From Phycisphaerales bacterium UBA1845 (GTDB lineage Bacteria; Planctomycetota; Phycisphaerae; UBA1845): a stretch of DNA of 40,167 nt. The translations under genes were made by a program, and so were the position numbers. Below are positions 25,836-35,391 of this stretch, one piece after another; position 1 is the first letter of the stretch; every line of letters starts with the position of its first letter. The DNA lies in contig DDIR01000025.1 in the NCBI GenBank assembly GCA_002338715.1, positions 1-40,167 of the forward strand, in the 5' to 3' direction. The notes beneath the pieces are model-generated. The model saw only the letters and a program-made list of their open reading frames with translations, searched no databases and was not told the origin of the DNA.

Positions 25836-28800
25836 ATGAAGCTCAAGTTCAAACGACAGGCGTTTCAGACGACGGCGGTTGAGGCGGTGGCAGACTGTTT
25901 CAGCGGTCAGCCGCTCGACACTGGCATCAAGTACCGCGTCGACCCGGGCAAGGAGAGCGGCGACGACCAGCAGATGTTCACCGCAGTCGAGGAACTGGCT
26001 GGCTTCAAGAACGCCGAGTTGGCCATCGGGCACGCGCAACTGCTGGAGAACATCCGCAAGGTGCAGCGGGGCCAGAATCTGCCCGAGTCTGACGCACTGG
26101 TGAAGAGCAAAGTTTGTCCCGTCAACCTCGATGTGGAGATGGAGACCGGCACCGGCAAGACCTACTGCTACATCAAGACGATGTTCGAGATGAACCGGCG
26201 GTATGGGTGGAGTAAGTTCATCGTCGTCGTGCCGAGCATCGCCATCCGCGAAGGCGTGCACAAATCCTTCGAAATCACGGCCGAGCACTTCCTGGAGGAT
26301 TACGGGAAGCGCGTCCGTTTTTTCATCTACAACTCGAAGCGGCTGCACGAGCTGGAAAGCTTCTCGTCGGACGCCGGTATCAACGTGATGATCATCAACG
26401 TGCAGGCGTTCAACGCCACGGGCAAGGACGCCCGGCGCATCTACGAGGAGCTGGACGATTTTCAGTCCCGCAAGCCCATCGACGTGATCAAAGCCAACCG
26501 GCCCATCATGATTCTGGACGAGCCGCAGAAGATGGAAGGCGCCAAGACGCTCGATTCGCTGAAGAAGTTCAACCCGCTGATGATCCTGCGCTACTCGGCC
26601 ACGCATAAGACGCATCACAACAAGGTCCACCGGCTCGACGCGCTCGACGCGTACAACCAGAAATTGGTCAAGAAGATTGCCGTGCGCGGCATCTCAACCC
26701 GCGGGCTGAGCGGCACAAACGGCTACCTGTACCTGGAGTCGATCATCATTTCGCCCACCAAGCCTCCGATCGCGCGGATGGAAATGGAAATCAAGCAGGC
26801 CAGCGGCATCAAGCGGGTCATCAGAAAGCTGGGCAAGAACGACAACCTATACACCGTCTCCGGCGAACTCGATCAGTACAAGGGCTTCGTGGTTGCGGAC
26901 ATCGACGCCCGAACAGACACCGTGAGTTTTACGAATGGCGAGGAGATTCGTGCCGGTGAGGCCACCGGCGACGTGAACGAATCCACCCTCCGTCGCATCC
27001 AAATTCGCGAGGCTATCAAGGCCCACTTCGAGAAGGAAGAGAAGCTATTCGAGCAAGGCGTGAAAGTTCTGACACTGTTCTTCATCGACGAAGTGGCCAA
27101 GTACCGCCAATACGACGATGCGGGCGAGAAGCCCGGCGAATACGCGGAGATGTTTGAGGAGGAGTACCGTCGACATCTAGACGAGGTGCTGACGCTGTTC
27201 GATTCGCCGTACACGCAATACCTGAAGGGCATAGAGGTCGCTCGAACCCACAACGGTTACTTCTCGATCGATAAGAAGAACCGGCTGGTCGACCCAAAGA
27301 TGGCCAAGCGCGGTGAACTTGCCGGGCAGAGCGACGATGTGGACGCGTACGACCTCATCCTGCGCAACAAGGAACAACTGCTGTCCTTTGAAGAGCCAGT
27401 CCGCTTTATCTTTTCTCACTCTGCGCTGAGAGAGGGTTGGGACAATCCCAACGTCTTCGTAATCTGCACGCTCAAGCACAGCGACAACACCATCTCACGC
27501 CGGCAGGAGGTTGGCCGGGGAATGCGGCTCTCGGTATTTTCCGGCGGCACTCGCAGGGGTGAGCGGAATGACGACCCGGCCACCGTGCACCAAGTCAACG
27601 TGCTCACCGTGGTTGCCAACGAGAGCTACAAGGACTTCGTTTCCGGTTTGCAGAAGGACATCAGCGAGTCGCTTTCGGAGCGTCCCCGTGTTGCTGACGA
27701 AGCGTACTTCAGCGGCAAGATGATCCAGACAGAGGCCGGTCTTTTTGAGATCACGCCTCAGATGGCCAAGCAGATCTACCGCTACCTCGTCAAGAACGAC
27801 TACACTGACGACAACGACCGGATCACCCCTGCATATCATGAGGCGAAGGCCGAAGAAACTGTTGCCGAACTGCCCGATGAGCTCAAGCCGCACGCCGAAC
27901 AGGTGTTCCAGCTGGTTGACAGCGTCTTTAGCGATGCTCAATTGCCGGTGCCGGAAAACGAACGAAACGCCAAGACCAATCCGATCAACCGGGCCAACTT
28001 CGAGCGGAAGGAGTTTCAGGAACTTTGGAAGCGGATCAACAAGAAGGCCGCGTATACGGTTCATTTCGAGTCCGATGAACTCGTCGACAAGTGCGTGAAG
28101 GCGTTAGACAAGGAGCTTGCGGTTTCGCCCCTGCAATACACGATTGTGCGTGGCGAGCAACGCGACGAGACGACTTTCGACGAGATGAAGGAAGGCGAGG
28201 CATTCGAGGTCTCGGAGACCGAGACGCTGTCGCACCGTGCGTCCGTAAATTCTGTCGTCCAATACGATCTGATTGGCAAGCTCGGCGAAGAGACCGACCT
28301 GACGCGTCGCACAATCGCCCGCATCCTGCAGGGCATCAGCGTTGCGACATTCGCCCAGTACAAAACAAACCCCGAAGGTTTTATCGCTCAGGCTTCTCGC
28401 CTAATTAATGAACAGAAGGCGACGGTTATCGTTGAGCGACTCTCATACGACCCAATCGAAGGCGCGCATGACATCGACATCTTCACGCAGGAAAAACCGA
28501 AGGCCAGCCTCCTGAAAGCCTTCAAGGCTGATCGGCACGTGTACGATTACGTCTTCACCGAATCCAAGAACGAGCGAAGATTTGTCGAGGAGCTGGACAC
28601 GGGCACAGAAGTTGTGGTCTACGCGAAGCTCCCGCGAGGGTTCTACATTCCAACGCCAGTTGGCAACTACAACCCAGACTGGGCGATCGCTTTCGAATCG
28701 GGCAAAGTCAAGCACGTCTACTTCATCGCCGAGACCAAGGGGTCGATGTCGTCGATGGAACTTCGTGAGATCGAGAAGCGGAAAATCGACTGTGCGCGGA

Positions 28801-28883
28801 AGTTCTTCGCCAAACTAGCATCGGCGCAAGTCAAATACGATGTCGTCGATAGCTATTCAAAGCTTATGGAGCTAGTGTGCTGA
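25836..28883 (+). CDS. res: Type III restriction endonuclease subunit (Res)
   Basis: About 1,015-aa SF2 helicase-nuclease that cleaves DNA together with Mod. The start is set at the second Met (25836; [18 protein letters not shown]), with 25833 as the alternative. Motifs: Walker A METGTGKT (K108), motif II D228-E-P-Q231, motif III S254-A-T256, and motif VI starting at Q557 ([12 protein letters not shown]). The C-terminal PD-(D/E)XK nuclease has NPDWAI (D948) followed by AETKGS (E966, K968), so the catalytic residues look intact. Length is typical of Res proteins (about 970-1,050 aa). Unlike the other genes of the operon it is preceded by a 225-bp gap holding a candidate antisense-strand RNA and repeat elements, so it may have its own control. 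It converges on the phage tail operon. Confidence 0.93.
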   Translation: MKLKFKRQAFQTTAVEAVADCFSGQPLDTGIKYRVDPGKESGDDQQMFTAVEELAGFKNAELAIGHAQLLENIRKVQRGQNLPESDALVKSKVCPVNLDVEMETGTGKTYCYIKTMFEMNRRYGWSKFIVVVPSIAIREGVHKSFEITAEHFLEDYGKRVRFFIYNSKRLHELESFSSDAGINVMIINVQAFNATGKDARRIYEELDDFQSRKPIDVIKANRPIMILDEPQKMEGAKTLDSLKKFNPLMILRYSATHKTHHNKVHRLDALDAYNQKLVKKIAVRGISTRGLSGTNGYLYLESIIISPTKPPIARMEMEIKQASGIKRVIRKLGKNDNLYTVSGELDQYKGFVVADIDARTDTVSFTNGEEIRAGEATGDVNESTLRRIQIREAIKAHFEKEEKLFEQGVKVLTLFFIDEVAKYRQYDDAGEKPGEYAEMFEEEYRRHLDEVLTLFDSPYTQYLKGIEVARTHNGYFSIDKKNRLVDPKMAKRGELAGQSDDVDAYDLILRNKEQLLSFEEPVRFIFSHSALREGWDNPNVFVICTLKHSDNTISRRQEVGRGMRLSVFSGGTRRGERNDDPATVHQVNVLTVVANESYKDFVSGLQKDISESLSERPRVADEAYFSGKMIQTEAGLFEITPQMAKQIYRYLVKNDYTDDNDRITPAYHEAKAEETVAELPDELKPHAEQVFQLVDSVFSDAQLPVPENERNAKTNPINRANFERKEFQELWKRINKKAAYTVHFESDELVDKCVKALDKELAVSPLQYTIVRGEQRDETTFDEMKEGEAFEVSETETLSHRASVNSVVQYDLIGKLGEETDLTRRTIARILQGISVATFAQYKTNPEGFIAQASRLINEQKATVIVERLSYDPIEGAHDIDIFTQEKPKASLLKAFKADRHVYDYVFTESKNERRFVEELDTGTEVVVYAKLPRGFYIPTPVGNYNPDWAIAFESGKVKHVYFIAETKGSMSSMELREIEKRKIDCARKFFAKLASAQVKYDVVDSYSKLMELVC

Positions 28884-28906
28884 GGCGTATTCTAACAACA
28901 GACGCG

Positions 28907-30502
28907 CTAGGAGGACACCTCAGTGACCACGTTGTAACGCGTGTCGATTCCACCCAAAACCCATGGGCGGCCGTCCTCGTCAGCATCGTATTTGATTGTT
29001 CCACCCATCACAGGGTCACATTCCGACAGGTAAGGCGGCTCGAACATGTTGTCCGCGAATTGGTGTGTCGGCTGAAACGGACTGACCGCGGCGTTGGAAT
29101 GACCCATCGGTCCAATCACATACGGCAACAGACTTGGGAGCCAAGTGATAGCTGGACTTGATGTGACCAGTCCCCACCAACTGATGTCCACAGGAAAACG
29201 CGGGAGGAACGGGCCAACACCAAAATCACCGTCAATCCAATTGTCATAGGGTGCAAACTCCCGGTCGAATAGTCTGTGCCCAGCGCCGTCATAAGCGCTA
29301 AAAACCCATTGCATTCCCCACCAAGGTTTCGCAGCCACTTCTGCAAAGCCTTCAGTGCTGAAAAACGAGGTGAGTTCGCGCGTGCGAACATAGACGCCCT
29401 CAAGGTAGAAGCGAATCGGAAGCGGGATCGACGGGGTGTCGTTAAACACCGTGTTCTCGCCCAAGAGAATCTTGCTTTCGCTCGGCAGGGAATTCCCACT
29501 CGCGCCAAACTGCCCTGACCACGCACCATAGCCATCGCGAACCGCACCGGAATGGATGCTATTGGCCCTCGCAAAAAACTCAGCGTCAAGCAGAACGTCG
29601 TCGATGTATACCCGCTGGACAACGGTCGTGGACCATGTACTCGGCGCCTCAGAAAGTACGTCACTCCAATTGGTGAAACCGAACCAACTCCATTGAATAT
29701 GTGCACTCGCAAGCGGATTCGTAACGGGCTCAAAATCTGTGATTTTGATTTTGAATGTATGGGGGACGATCACGCTGCTACGCCCACCGGCACGAATGTT
29801 CGGATAGTTCTGCACACCCAACACGCGACGACGCTGGAAGTGTCTGCCGCGTATGCGCGGCTCAGGCTGGCGAGTGATGTCGAACGTGTCGCCCGCAAGG
29901 ATCATGTTCGGGGTTGGTGTCCAGAGCGTCAGCACATTGTTAAGGCTTGCCGCAATCTGCGATGTAAGCCCCGCGTTGTCGCCGGTCAGCCAACGAACCC
30001 AATAGCACTCGAAGTAGTCTTCCGGGATGACGTATGGTGCGGTTCCGTTTGGATCAACCCAGCCGAGCGACTCCGCTGTAAAGCTCGCGGTGAACGTCGA
30101 AACTGATCCTCCGACATCCACGTCTGAACTTGCCAGCGGCCGCTCTTTCCAAAGATAGCCCGTTTCCCAAATACGATCCGCTGGGTCAGGCGTGAAGGGT
30201 TCGCACGGATACTTGCGCAAGCGGATTCGGTTGTTGTCGCTTGCGTCTTTGAACGGATATAGAGGCTGGTGGCTGCCCGTTACGGCTTGCCCGGGGTTGA
30301 TTAGGTGCCGGAAGCGCACCCGTGAATGCTCACTCGCGTCTTTGTACGGCTGCGATGGGATCGTCCCGGTGCCTGTGACCGGTTTCGGGTAGTCGAAAGG
30401 AGAACCGAAATCCGGATCATGCAAACGAAATGCCGGCAGAATGTACCCGTCGTACAGGAACGGATTGGGCAGTGGGCCAAGTTTTGGCGTCGCGATGCTC
30501 AT
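28907..30502 (-). CDS. Putative phage distal tail / structural protein
   Basis: 531-aa protein, last gene of the minus-strand phage late operon. Its ATG overlaps the preceding gene's stop (ATGA). No conserved family was recognised. It is rich in aromatic residues and beta-prone segments, with no signal peptide or membrane segment. The N-terminal part contains two copies of a 'P-(Y/F)-KDAS-x-x-x-R-(V/I)-R-(F/L)-R' motif (from nt 30354 and 30261). Position after the tape measure gene and two other tail-type genes suggests a fibre, receptor-binding or baseplate component; this is inference from gene order alone. Confidence 0.6.
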   Translation of the reverse strand: MSIATPKLGPLPNPFLYDGYILPAFRLHDPDFGSPFDYPKPVTGTGTIPSQPYKDASEHSRVRFRHLINPGQAVTGSHQPLYPFKDASDNNRIRLRKYPCEPFTPDPADRIWETGYLWKERPLASSDVDVGGSVSTFTASFTAESLGWVDPNGTAPYVIPEDYFECYWVRWLTGDNAGLTSQIAASLNNVLTLWTPTPNMILAGDTFDITRQPEPRIRGRHFQRRRVLGVQNYPNIRAGGRSSVIVPHTFKIKITDFEPVTNPLASAHIQWSWFGFTNWSDVLSEAPSTWSTTVVQRVYIDDVLLDAEFFARANSIHSGAVRDGYGAWSGQFGASGNSLPSESKILLGENTVFNDTPSIPLPIRFYLEGVYVRTRELTSFFSTEGFAEVAAKPWWGMQWVFSAYDGAGHRLFDREFAPYDNWIDGDFGVGPFLPRFPVDISWWGLVTSSPAITWLPSLLPYVIGPMGHSNAAVSPFQPTHQFADNMFEPPYLSECDPVMGGTIKYDADEDGRPWVLGGIDTRYNVVTEVSS

Positions 30503-31752
30503 GGATCTGGCGTCACTTCCGGGATGGTTGGTTCATCCGACGTGATTGCATCGTCGACGGGTGCCGCCACCGGAAGGTCGGGATCGGTCGTGATGCAAAG
30601 GCTTGGTATAGGCGGCTCTGCATTGGCGTAGTCTGAAGCATTTGGATCGCCGAACAGGTTGGGCATATTCGTTGCCAGCCAGTCGGCATCGTGGTTGCTC
30701 GGTGAGATGCCGCCCGCACCAACGTACGCGCACAACACCGGCTCCCCGACCTGCAATTCGGTTCCGGGGAATGTGCAGGCGCGATAGAGTTTGGAGCTTG
30801 GGAATCGCGTTAAACTCGCCGGGTTGCTGTATACCAGCCCCGGATTCCCATCGAACGGTTCAACTTCCACGGTTCCGCGCGGAACGCTCGTGCCCACCGG
30901 TGCGGCCTTGGTTACGATGCCATAGAAGTGCCTGCAGTCTGCAACCCAAACACCGCCCAACTGGAAAATGCTGATGATCGCCCCGGGGTGGAACCAGCCG
31001 TGACGCTGCAACGGGTAGAATTCGACATCATCAAGACCATACTCCATTCCGAATGGCGGAGCACCCTGAATCGTACGACCAATGTGACTGTAGATTCTGC
31101 CAACTTCGGCACCGGGCGGATCTGGCGTTTCGGGAAGTGTGGACACATACGGTATGCCGTGGCCGGTGACGACGATCTGCATCGAACCACCGCCACCACC
31201 ACTGCCGCCGCCACCGATCCGTACAATTGCCCACGCAATAGCAGGATCGTCGCGATCCTCCACCGGCTGCACCCACAGCAATTGCACCGTGCCACTGGAT
31301 GCACTGACCAGCGTATCAGTCACGCCATCCGACACGTCCGCAAAGCCATGGGATTCGTCATCCATCTCGACGCGGACCGGACAAACGCCATCGACGAACG
31401 CTCGGCCGATCGCACCGGCGGCAATCGGTTCGGCCAGGATCACAAAGCGCCCGGCATCCGACGCACCAGGAACTCCGCCACTTAGCAACACGCGATTCTG
31501 GAATGAGTCGATGTTCTCCGCAGGCGTTAGTATCGGCCCGGTGATTCCAAGAACGTCGAAGCGATTGCGATCGTTTCCGCTGTCGTTGATGACCAATGCG
31601 ATATTCGGGGGCGTTTGGAAGACTTGCCGTTGACGTGATGTACTGCGCTGGTTGCTCTTATGCGCTTGCGCAACGTCAATGAGCGTGTTGAAGGTATCCG
31701 CAGAAATCTCAAGTGGATCGCCGGGCAGAACTTTTTTCATGGATCCCGCCAT
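30499..31752 (-). CDS. Putative phage tail protein with glycine-serine linker
   Basis: 417-aa protein, family not recognised. The start ATG 31752 is 3 nt past the stop of the preceding gene; Met5 (MKKVLPGDPL) is an equally possible start. The first half is a beta-rich domain ending AWAIVRI, then a GGGGSGGGGGS linker, then a second beta-rich domain (MQIVVTGHGIPYV onward) and an acidic Pro-rich C-terminus (DEPTIPEVTPDP). Two domains joined by a flexible linker are common among phage fibre or adhesin proteins. Location downstream of the tape measure gene supports a tail-tip role. The stop overlaps the next gene's start (ATGA). Confidence 0.6.
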   Translation of the reverse strand: MAGSMKKVLPGDPLEISADTFNTLIDVAQAHKSNQRSTSRQRQVFQTPPNIALVINDSGNDRNRFDVLGITGPILTPAENIDSFQNRVLLSGGVPGASDAGRFVILAEPIAAGAIGRAFVDGVCPVRVEMDDESHGFADVSDGVTDTLVSASSGTVQLLWVQPVEDRDDPAIAWAIVRIGGGGSGGGGGSMQIVVTGHGIPYVSTLPETPDPPGAEVGRIYSHIGRTIQGAPPFGMEYGLDDVEFYPLQRHGWFHPGAIISIFQLGGVWVADCRHFYGIVTKAAPVGTSVPRGTVEVEPFDGNPGLVYSNPASLTRFPSSKLYRACTFPGTELQVGEPVLCAYVGAGGISPSNHDADWLATNMPNLFGDPNASDYANAEPPIPSLCITTDPDLPVAAPVDDAITSDEPTIPEVTPDP

Positions 31753-31755
31753 GGG

Positions 31756-32562
31756 TCAGATCCCCAGCTCGTTCAAATCGTTGCTTCGGTAGACTCGCTC
31801 GATGTGGACCGAGATCGGCCGCTGAATCAATTCGTTGGCCGTTTCGTCTTTTATGTGCTCGTATCGCACCCACAGATACTCCCACCCCTTTTTATCGATC
31901 CCGGTGATGTCGCCGATCGTTTGGCCGGTCACGTTCGGACTGGCGGCGAAGCGGTAGCCAACCTCCCAATCGCCTGCGCCGCGCTTGGTTCCTGCGGCTC
32001 CAAGAAACAAGACCTCGCCAGCAGCAAAACCCTTGAAGGCCGCGTCATTCACGCACCCTGTGAGATTGAACAGCGTCGCCTTGTACGCCGGTGTTACCAA
32101 GCTGTCGGGCAGGTAGTGCGTCTCCGCGAACTGGTAGATCGGCACAGTGATGTCCACGCCCTCGACACCGTCGGGTGTGACCCCGATCGCGCCTTTGCAG
32201 TCCGGAGCAGTCTTGCCCGGCGGCGCGTAACGTGCAACGCTATTCAGAGCCTGCGTGATGTGCTGCGTTCCGCCACCGGTGTCGAACGAAAACGTCGATT
32301 CATCGGTCGGGGGCACGCGGCTGTAGCGGACAATGCCATCCCATAGTTCTTCGCCGACCGGTTCGACTGAGATGCTTTCGCGCCAGAGCACCAAACTGCC
32401 GTCGTTGTAGACATCGAAGGCCACCGGCGATCCGGCCCGCACAGTCACGCGTGCCGAATAGTCGTCGTTCGTTCCTTTCACGGTGTAGCGCAGCTCAGCC
32501 GACGGGTCGTTGCTCTCCGTGATCAGGCGGCTCTCGAATTTTTCGTAGATGGTGATCGCCAT
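31756..32562 (-). CDS. Putative phage distal tail protein
   Basis: 268-aa protein encoded 8 nt downstream of the tape measure gene. It has no recognised family. The sequence is mainly beta-prone, for instance AELRYTVKGTNDDYSARVTV near the N-terminus and GWEYLWVRYEHI near the C-terminus, without membrane segments. The gene directly after the tape measure in siphovirus operons generally encodes a distal tail or baseplate hub protein, which is the basis of this call. Confidence 0.6.
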   Translation of the reverse strand: MAITIYEKFESRLITESNDPSAELRYTVKGTNDDYSARVTVRAGSPVAFDVYNDGSLVLWRESISVEPVGEELWDGIVRYSRVPPTDESTFSFDTGGGTQHITQALNSVARYAPPGKTAPDCKGAIGVTPDGVEGVDITVPIYQFAETHYLPDSLVTPAYKATLFNLTGCVNDAAFKGFAAGEVLFLGAAGTKRGAGDWEVGYRFAASPNVTGQTIGDITGIDKKGWEYLWVRYEHIKDETANELIQRPISVHIERVYRSNDLNELGI

Positions 32563-32570
32563 CGCAGTTC

Positions 32571-34565
32571 CTAGGTAAACCTCAGCCCCCCGGTGTTGGC
32601 GGCATCGACGAGACGCTTGGTGTTCTTGGCGGTTTGTTCGCTAGCCTTGGCGGTGCGCTCTGCGGTATTGCCACCGCCTAGACCGGCGATCGCTGCCGGA
32701 TTGAAAGTGCCGGTGACGTTGAGTTTGCGGGCGACCGTGTCGCCAATGCCTGAAAGCTTTTCTTCGAGGCCCGCCAGCGGATCCCCGAGCCTACGTCGCG
32801 GTAATACCGGGTCTGCGTCGGTCGATTCACGCTTGGCGCGGGCGGTTGCAATGGCGTCGTCCAGTTCGGCGCGTGCATCAGCCAACGCTTGTTTGGTGGC
32901 TGTAACTTTGGCATTGGTCTCGTCGTCGAGCGCTTGCTGGGCGTCGTCGAACTGCCGGCCGATTTCCGCGAGGGTGGTATCGTTGAGTTCGCTGGCGCTG
33001 TTGCGCTCGTTCTGGCGCTGTCGCTCACGCGCGGCCAATGCCGCTTCGCGTTGTCGATCGATCTGAGCATTGGCGTCGGCAAGGCCTTCGTCGGCCATAC
33101 GCTTGGCAGCGTCGACATCGAGGCCATCGTCGAACAGGCCTTGCAGTTCGAGCAGACGCTTGGTGGTCCAGTTAACCGCCGAGCCCCATGACTTTTGGAA
33201 GCCGGATGTGAATCCCGTCCACGCCTTCGACAAAAACGCCGTCGTCTCAATCCATGCGACTTCAAGGCCGTGCAGGATTTGTTGGGTGAACGCCAATGCG
33301 CCGTACCACATCGACTGGACGGTGCCGAGGAAGAACTGTTTGGCTTCCAGCCATATGCGGTTGAGCGCACCTACACCGTTCTGCCAAGCGAGTTTGAGCG
33401 AAAGCCAGAGGATCTTCGCAGCCAAGCCGATGTCGCCGGCCGCCAGCGCATTAGAGATGCCGCCGATGACTTTGAATACCGTATCCTTTAGCGACCGGAA
33501 TCGATCACCGAGCCAAGACAGCGCTTCGGCACCCGCTTCAGTTGTGACCAGCAGCGTTCCGGCCAGGGCAACTACCGCGCTGATGACAAGCCCGATCGGT
33601 GACACGATGGCGGCAACGGCTGACCCGACGACACCCAGCGCTGCACCGACACCGCCGACAACAGAGATGATGCCGCCCACTGCTGTCGCCAACCCGCTGA
33701 ACAGGAATCCCAGTGCAACGAGTGCGACGCCGCCGGCGACGATCGCAGCCGTTACCTTCAGTGCAGTGACGACGAGCGCCTTGTTCTCCTTGATCCATTC
33801 GGAAACGCGCACGACCACCCGCGTGATGCGTTTGGACACGTCAATGATCACCGGCGCCAACGCTGAACCAATCGTAAACACGCCTTGCTTGAGCACCCGC
33901 CAGAGAATGTTCAATGTATCTGTCAGTACCGCTGCATCTGAAGCCGCTTCCGTTGAGATCGTAAGCCCGAGTGCGCTCGCCTGATCGCGCAGTTCGGCCA
34001 TGCCGTTTGCGCCGTTTTCCAGCAACGGCAGCAGTTGACTGCCAGCCCTGCCGAACACTTCCATCGCGGCGGATGCTCGCAAGGTCGGATCTGTAATTTG
34101 CGACAGCCGATCGGCGATCAGCGTGAATTGCTGTTCAGGCGACAACCCTTGGAGTTGGTCCACCGTCAAGCCAAGGGCGTCGAAGGCATCCACGGCAGTG
34201 GACAGCCCCTGCGTGGCGTCGCCAACCGTGCGTTGCATTGTTCGGACGCCTTTTTCGAGCGTTTCCAGATTCGTTCCCGACTGCTCAGCCGCAAAACCCA
34301 ATTCGGAAAGAGCCTCGACACTGACACCCGTGCGTTTGCTCATCTTGTCGAGTTGATCACCGGCAGACGAGAAGACTTTCAAGCTGGCTGCCAATGGCGC
34401 GGCGAGCGAAGCACCGAACGCGGTAATGCGTGTGCCGATGTTCCTCAACCCAGCCCCGAATGCCTTCAGTCGCTTCTGCGCACGGCGCAACCCGGCGGTG
34501 AGTTTGTCGCTCACGCCGAGTTCGACGAACGCCTTGCCTGCGCGAATGCCTTGGGTTTTGGCCAC
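32571..34565 (-). CDS. Phage tail tape measure protein
   Basis: 664-aa protein that sets tail length and threads the tail lumen. The basic N-terminus (KLTAGLRRAQKRLKAFGAGL) and the TP901/lambda-like segment SAGDQLDKMSKRTGVSVEAL near 67-86 are typical of the family. Residues about 262-342 form a long hydrophobic, Gly/Ala-rich stretch, as in other tape measures, thought to insert into the host membrane during DNA entry. The second half is helical and Ala/Glu/Arg-rich, consistent with a coiled coil. It starts 4 nt after the gp10-like gene. 664 aa is short compared with lambda gpH (853), suggesting a comparatively short tail. Confidence 0.88.
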   Translation of the reverse strand: MAKTQGIRAGKAFVELGVSDKLTAGLRRAQKRLKAFGAGLRNIGTRITAFGASLAAPLAASLKVFSSAGDQLDKMSKRTGVSVEALSELGFAAEQSGTNLETLEKGVRTMQRTVGDATQGLSTAVDAFDALGLTVDQLQGLSPEQQFTLIADRLSQITDPTLRASAAMEVFGRAGSQLLPLLENGANGMAELRDQASALGLTISTEAASDAAVLTDTLNILWRVLKQGVFTIGSALAPVIIDVSKRITRVVVRVSEWIKENKALVVTALKVTAAIVAGGVALVALGFLFSGLATAVGGIISVVGGVGAALGVVGSAVAAIVSPIGLVISAVVALAGTLLVTTEAGAEALSWLGDRFRSLKDTVFKVIGGISNALAAGDIGLAAKILWLSLKLAWQNGVGALNRIWLEAKQFFLGTVQSMWYGALAFTQQILHGLEVAWIETTAFLSKAWTGFTSGFQKSWGSAVNWTTKRLLELQGLFDDGLDVDAAKRMADEGLADANAQIDRQREAALAARERQRQNERNSASELNDTTLAEIGRQFDDAQQALDDETNAKVTATKQALADARAELDDAIATARAKRESTDADPVLPRRRLGDPLAGLEEKLSGIGDTVARKLNVTGTFNPAAIAGLGGGNTAERTAKASEQTAKNTKRLVDAANTGGLRFT

Positions 34566-34569
34566 AGAC

Positions 34570-35001
34570 TCACCCTCCGCGCACGCTACCGGCCCACAGT
34601 TTCGGCAGCTTCGGTTGTTCCTTCTCCAGCGCCGGGCCCATGTACGGACGCGCTTCGATCGACACTTTGCGGCGCACAGTTCGGCCGCGTCGACGACGTT
34701 TGATCACCGTTTTGCCTCCGTGCTCCAATACCTGTGGTGCTGCGCCAGGCTTGTTGAGTTTCACCGGACCGATCACCACCGAATCGCTGTTCGGCTCGTA
34801 GCCGAAGTAGATGAACCGTTTCAGCAATCCTGTGTGCGAAGATGGCGGTTTACCCGGTGGCGATGGGCCCTTCCTGCGTCGAATGCTGCTACGGGCGGCG
34901 GTGCGGATAAACGCACCAGCTTTCGACAGGACTGCACGTCGCGTTTTGTCCACAGCGCGGATGACCTTGGCCTTGTCGAAGAAGAGTTGTTTGATGCGCA
35001 T
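34570..35001 (-). CDS. HK97 gp10-like phage morphogenesis protein
   Basis: About 143 aa. The start is set at ATG 35001 (MRIKQLFFDKAKVI); GTG 35010, with GGTGAG upstream, is an alternative. The frame is open further upstream but without homology-like sequence. The body shows features of the gp10/virion morphogenesis group: AGAFIRTAARSSIRRRKG, then PPGKPPSSHTGLLKRFI, VVIGPVKL and APQVLEHGGKT. Such proteins are small, basic factors used in head-tail joining or tail completion. Its position after the tail chaperone and just before the tape measure is unusual, since it is more often found before the tail tube gene. A 102-nt gap separates it from the chaperone extension. Confidence 0.7.
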   Translation of the reverse strand: MRIKQLFFDKAKVIRAVDKTRRAVLSKAGAFIRTAARSSIRRRKGPSPPGKPPSSHTGLLKRFIYFGYEPNSDSVVIGPVKLNKPGAAPQVLEHGGKTVIKRRRRGRTVRRKVSIEARPYMGPALEKEQPKLPKLWAGSVRGG

Positions 35002-35103
35002 ATCAATCACAGGCAACTCACCAGATTCAAAATCGCAATGACTATTCCGACTTCGAGCAGTCGTTTGAAACGCAGCGCGCTCGACCAACCAATTGTGCCG
35101 TGG

Positions 35104-35391
35104 TTACTTGACGAAAACCTCCCGCAAGAGGTTGAAGTCTCCTTTGACGGGCTGATCGGTTCGTTTGGATGGATCGAAATCACTGGGTCGATACGCTCTC
35201 GATTTCTTAGGGTCGCGATTGCAGTTGGCCAGCAATGCCATTAGTGACGACGTTCTGCCCCAATCATCCCGCGTTCGGGCTTCGGCCATGCGGGTCAACT
35301 CGTCGAGGGTAAAGGGCCCGGGCTCGATACCGAGGACGCCGGCGCACCGCCAGATAAGTCGTTCGCATTCTGGAGCGCCTGTTCGATGCTC
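35104..35391 (-). CDS. Tail assembly chaperone C-terminal extension (GT-type, expressed by -1 frameshift)
   Basis: This frame lies -1 relative to the end of the preceding chaperone gene. It encodes about 95 residues containing CERLIWRCAGVLGIEPGPF, TLDELTRMAEARTRDDWG and RTSSLMALLANCNRDPKK, a conserved pattern in tail chaperone extensions. The part before TLDEL has no ATG, GTG or TTG start available in its frame. The first possible start is TTG 35298-35296, after the conserved block. So the extension is probably made only as a fusion to the upstream chaperone, as lambda gpGT is. The combined product would be about 230 aa. In lambda the T part binds tape measure and tube subunits; that role is assumed here. 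Confidence 0.68.
   Translation of the reverse strand, partial: EHRTGAPECERLIWRCAGVLGIEPGPFTLDELTRMAEARTRDDWGRTSSLMALLANCNRDPKKSRAYRPSDFDPSKRTDQPVKGDFNLLREVFVK

Noticed and set aside
25266..26630. 454-codon minus-strand open frame across DUF3800, the gap and the start of res
   Set aside because: Antisense to two genes with clear motifs; the long frame follows from GC-rich codon bias.
18817..28883. DISARM or BREX assignment for the defence operon
   Set aside because: No DUF1998 (DrmB), no PglZ/BrxC-like genes; the methyltransferase and nuclease are clearly type III Mod and Res.
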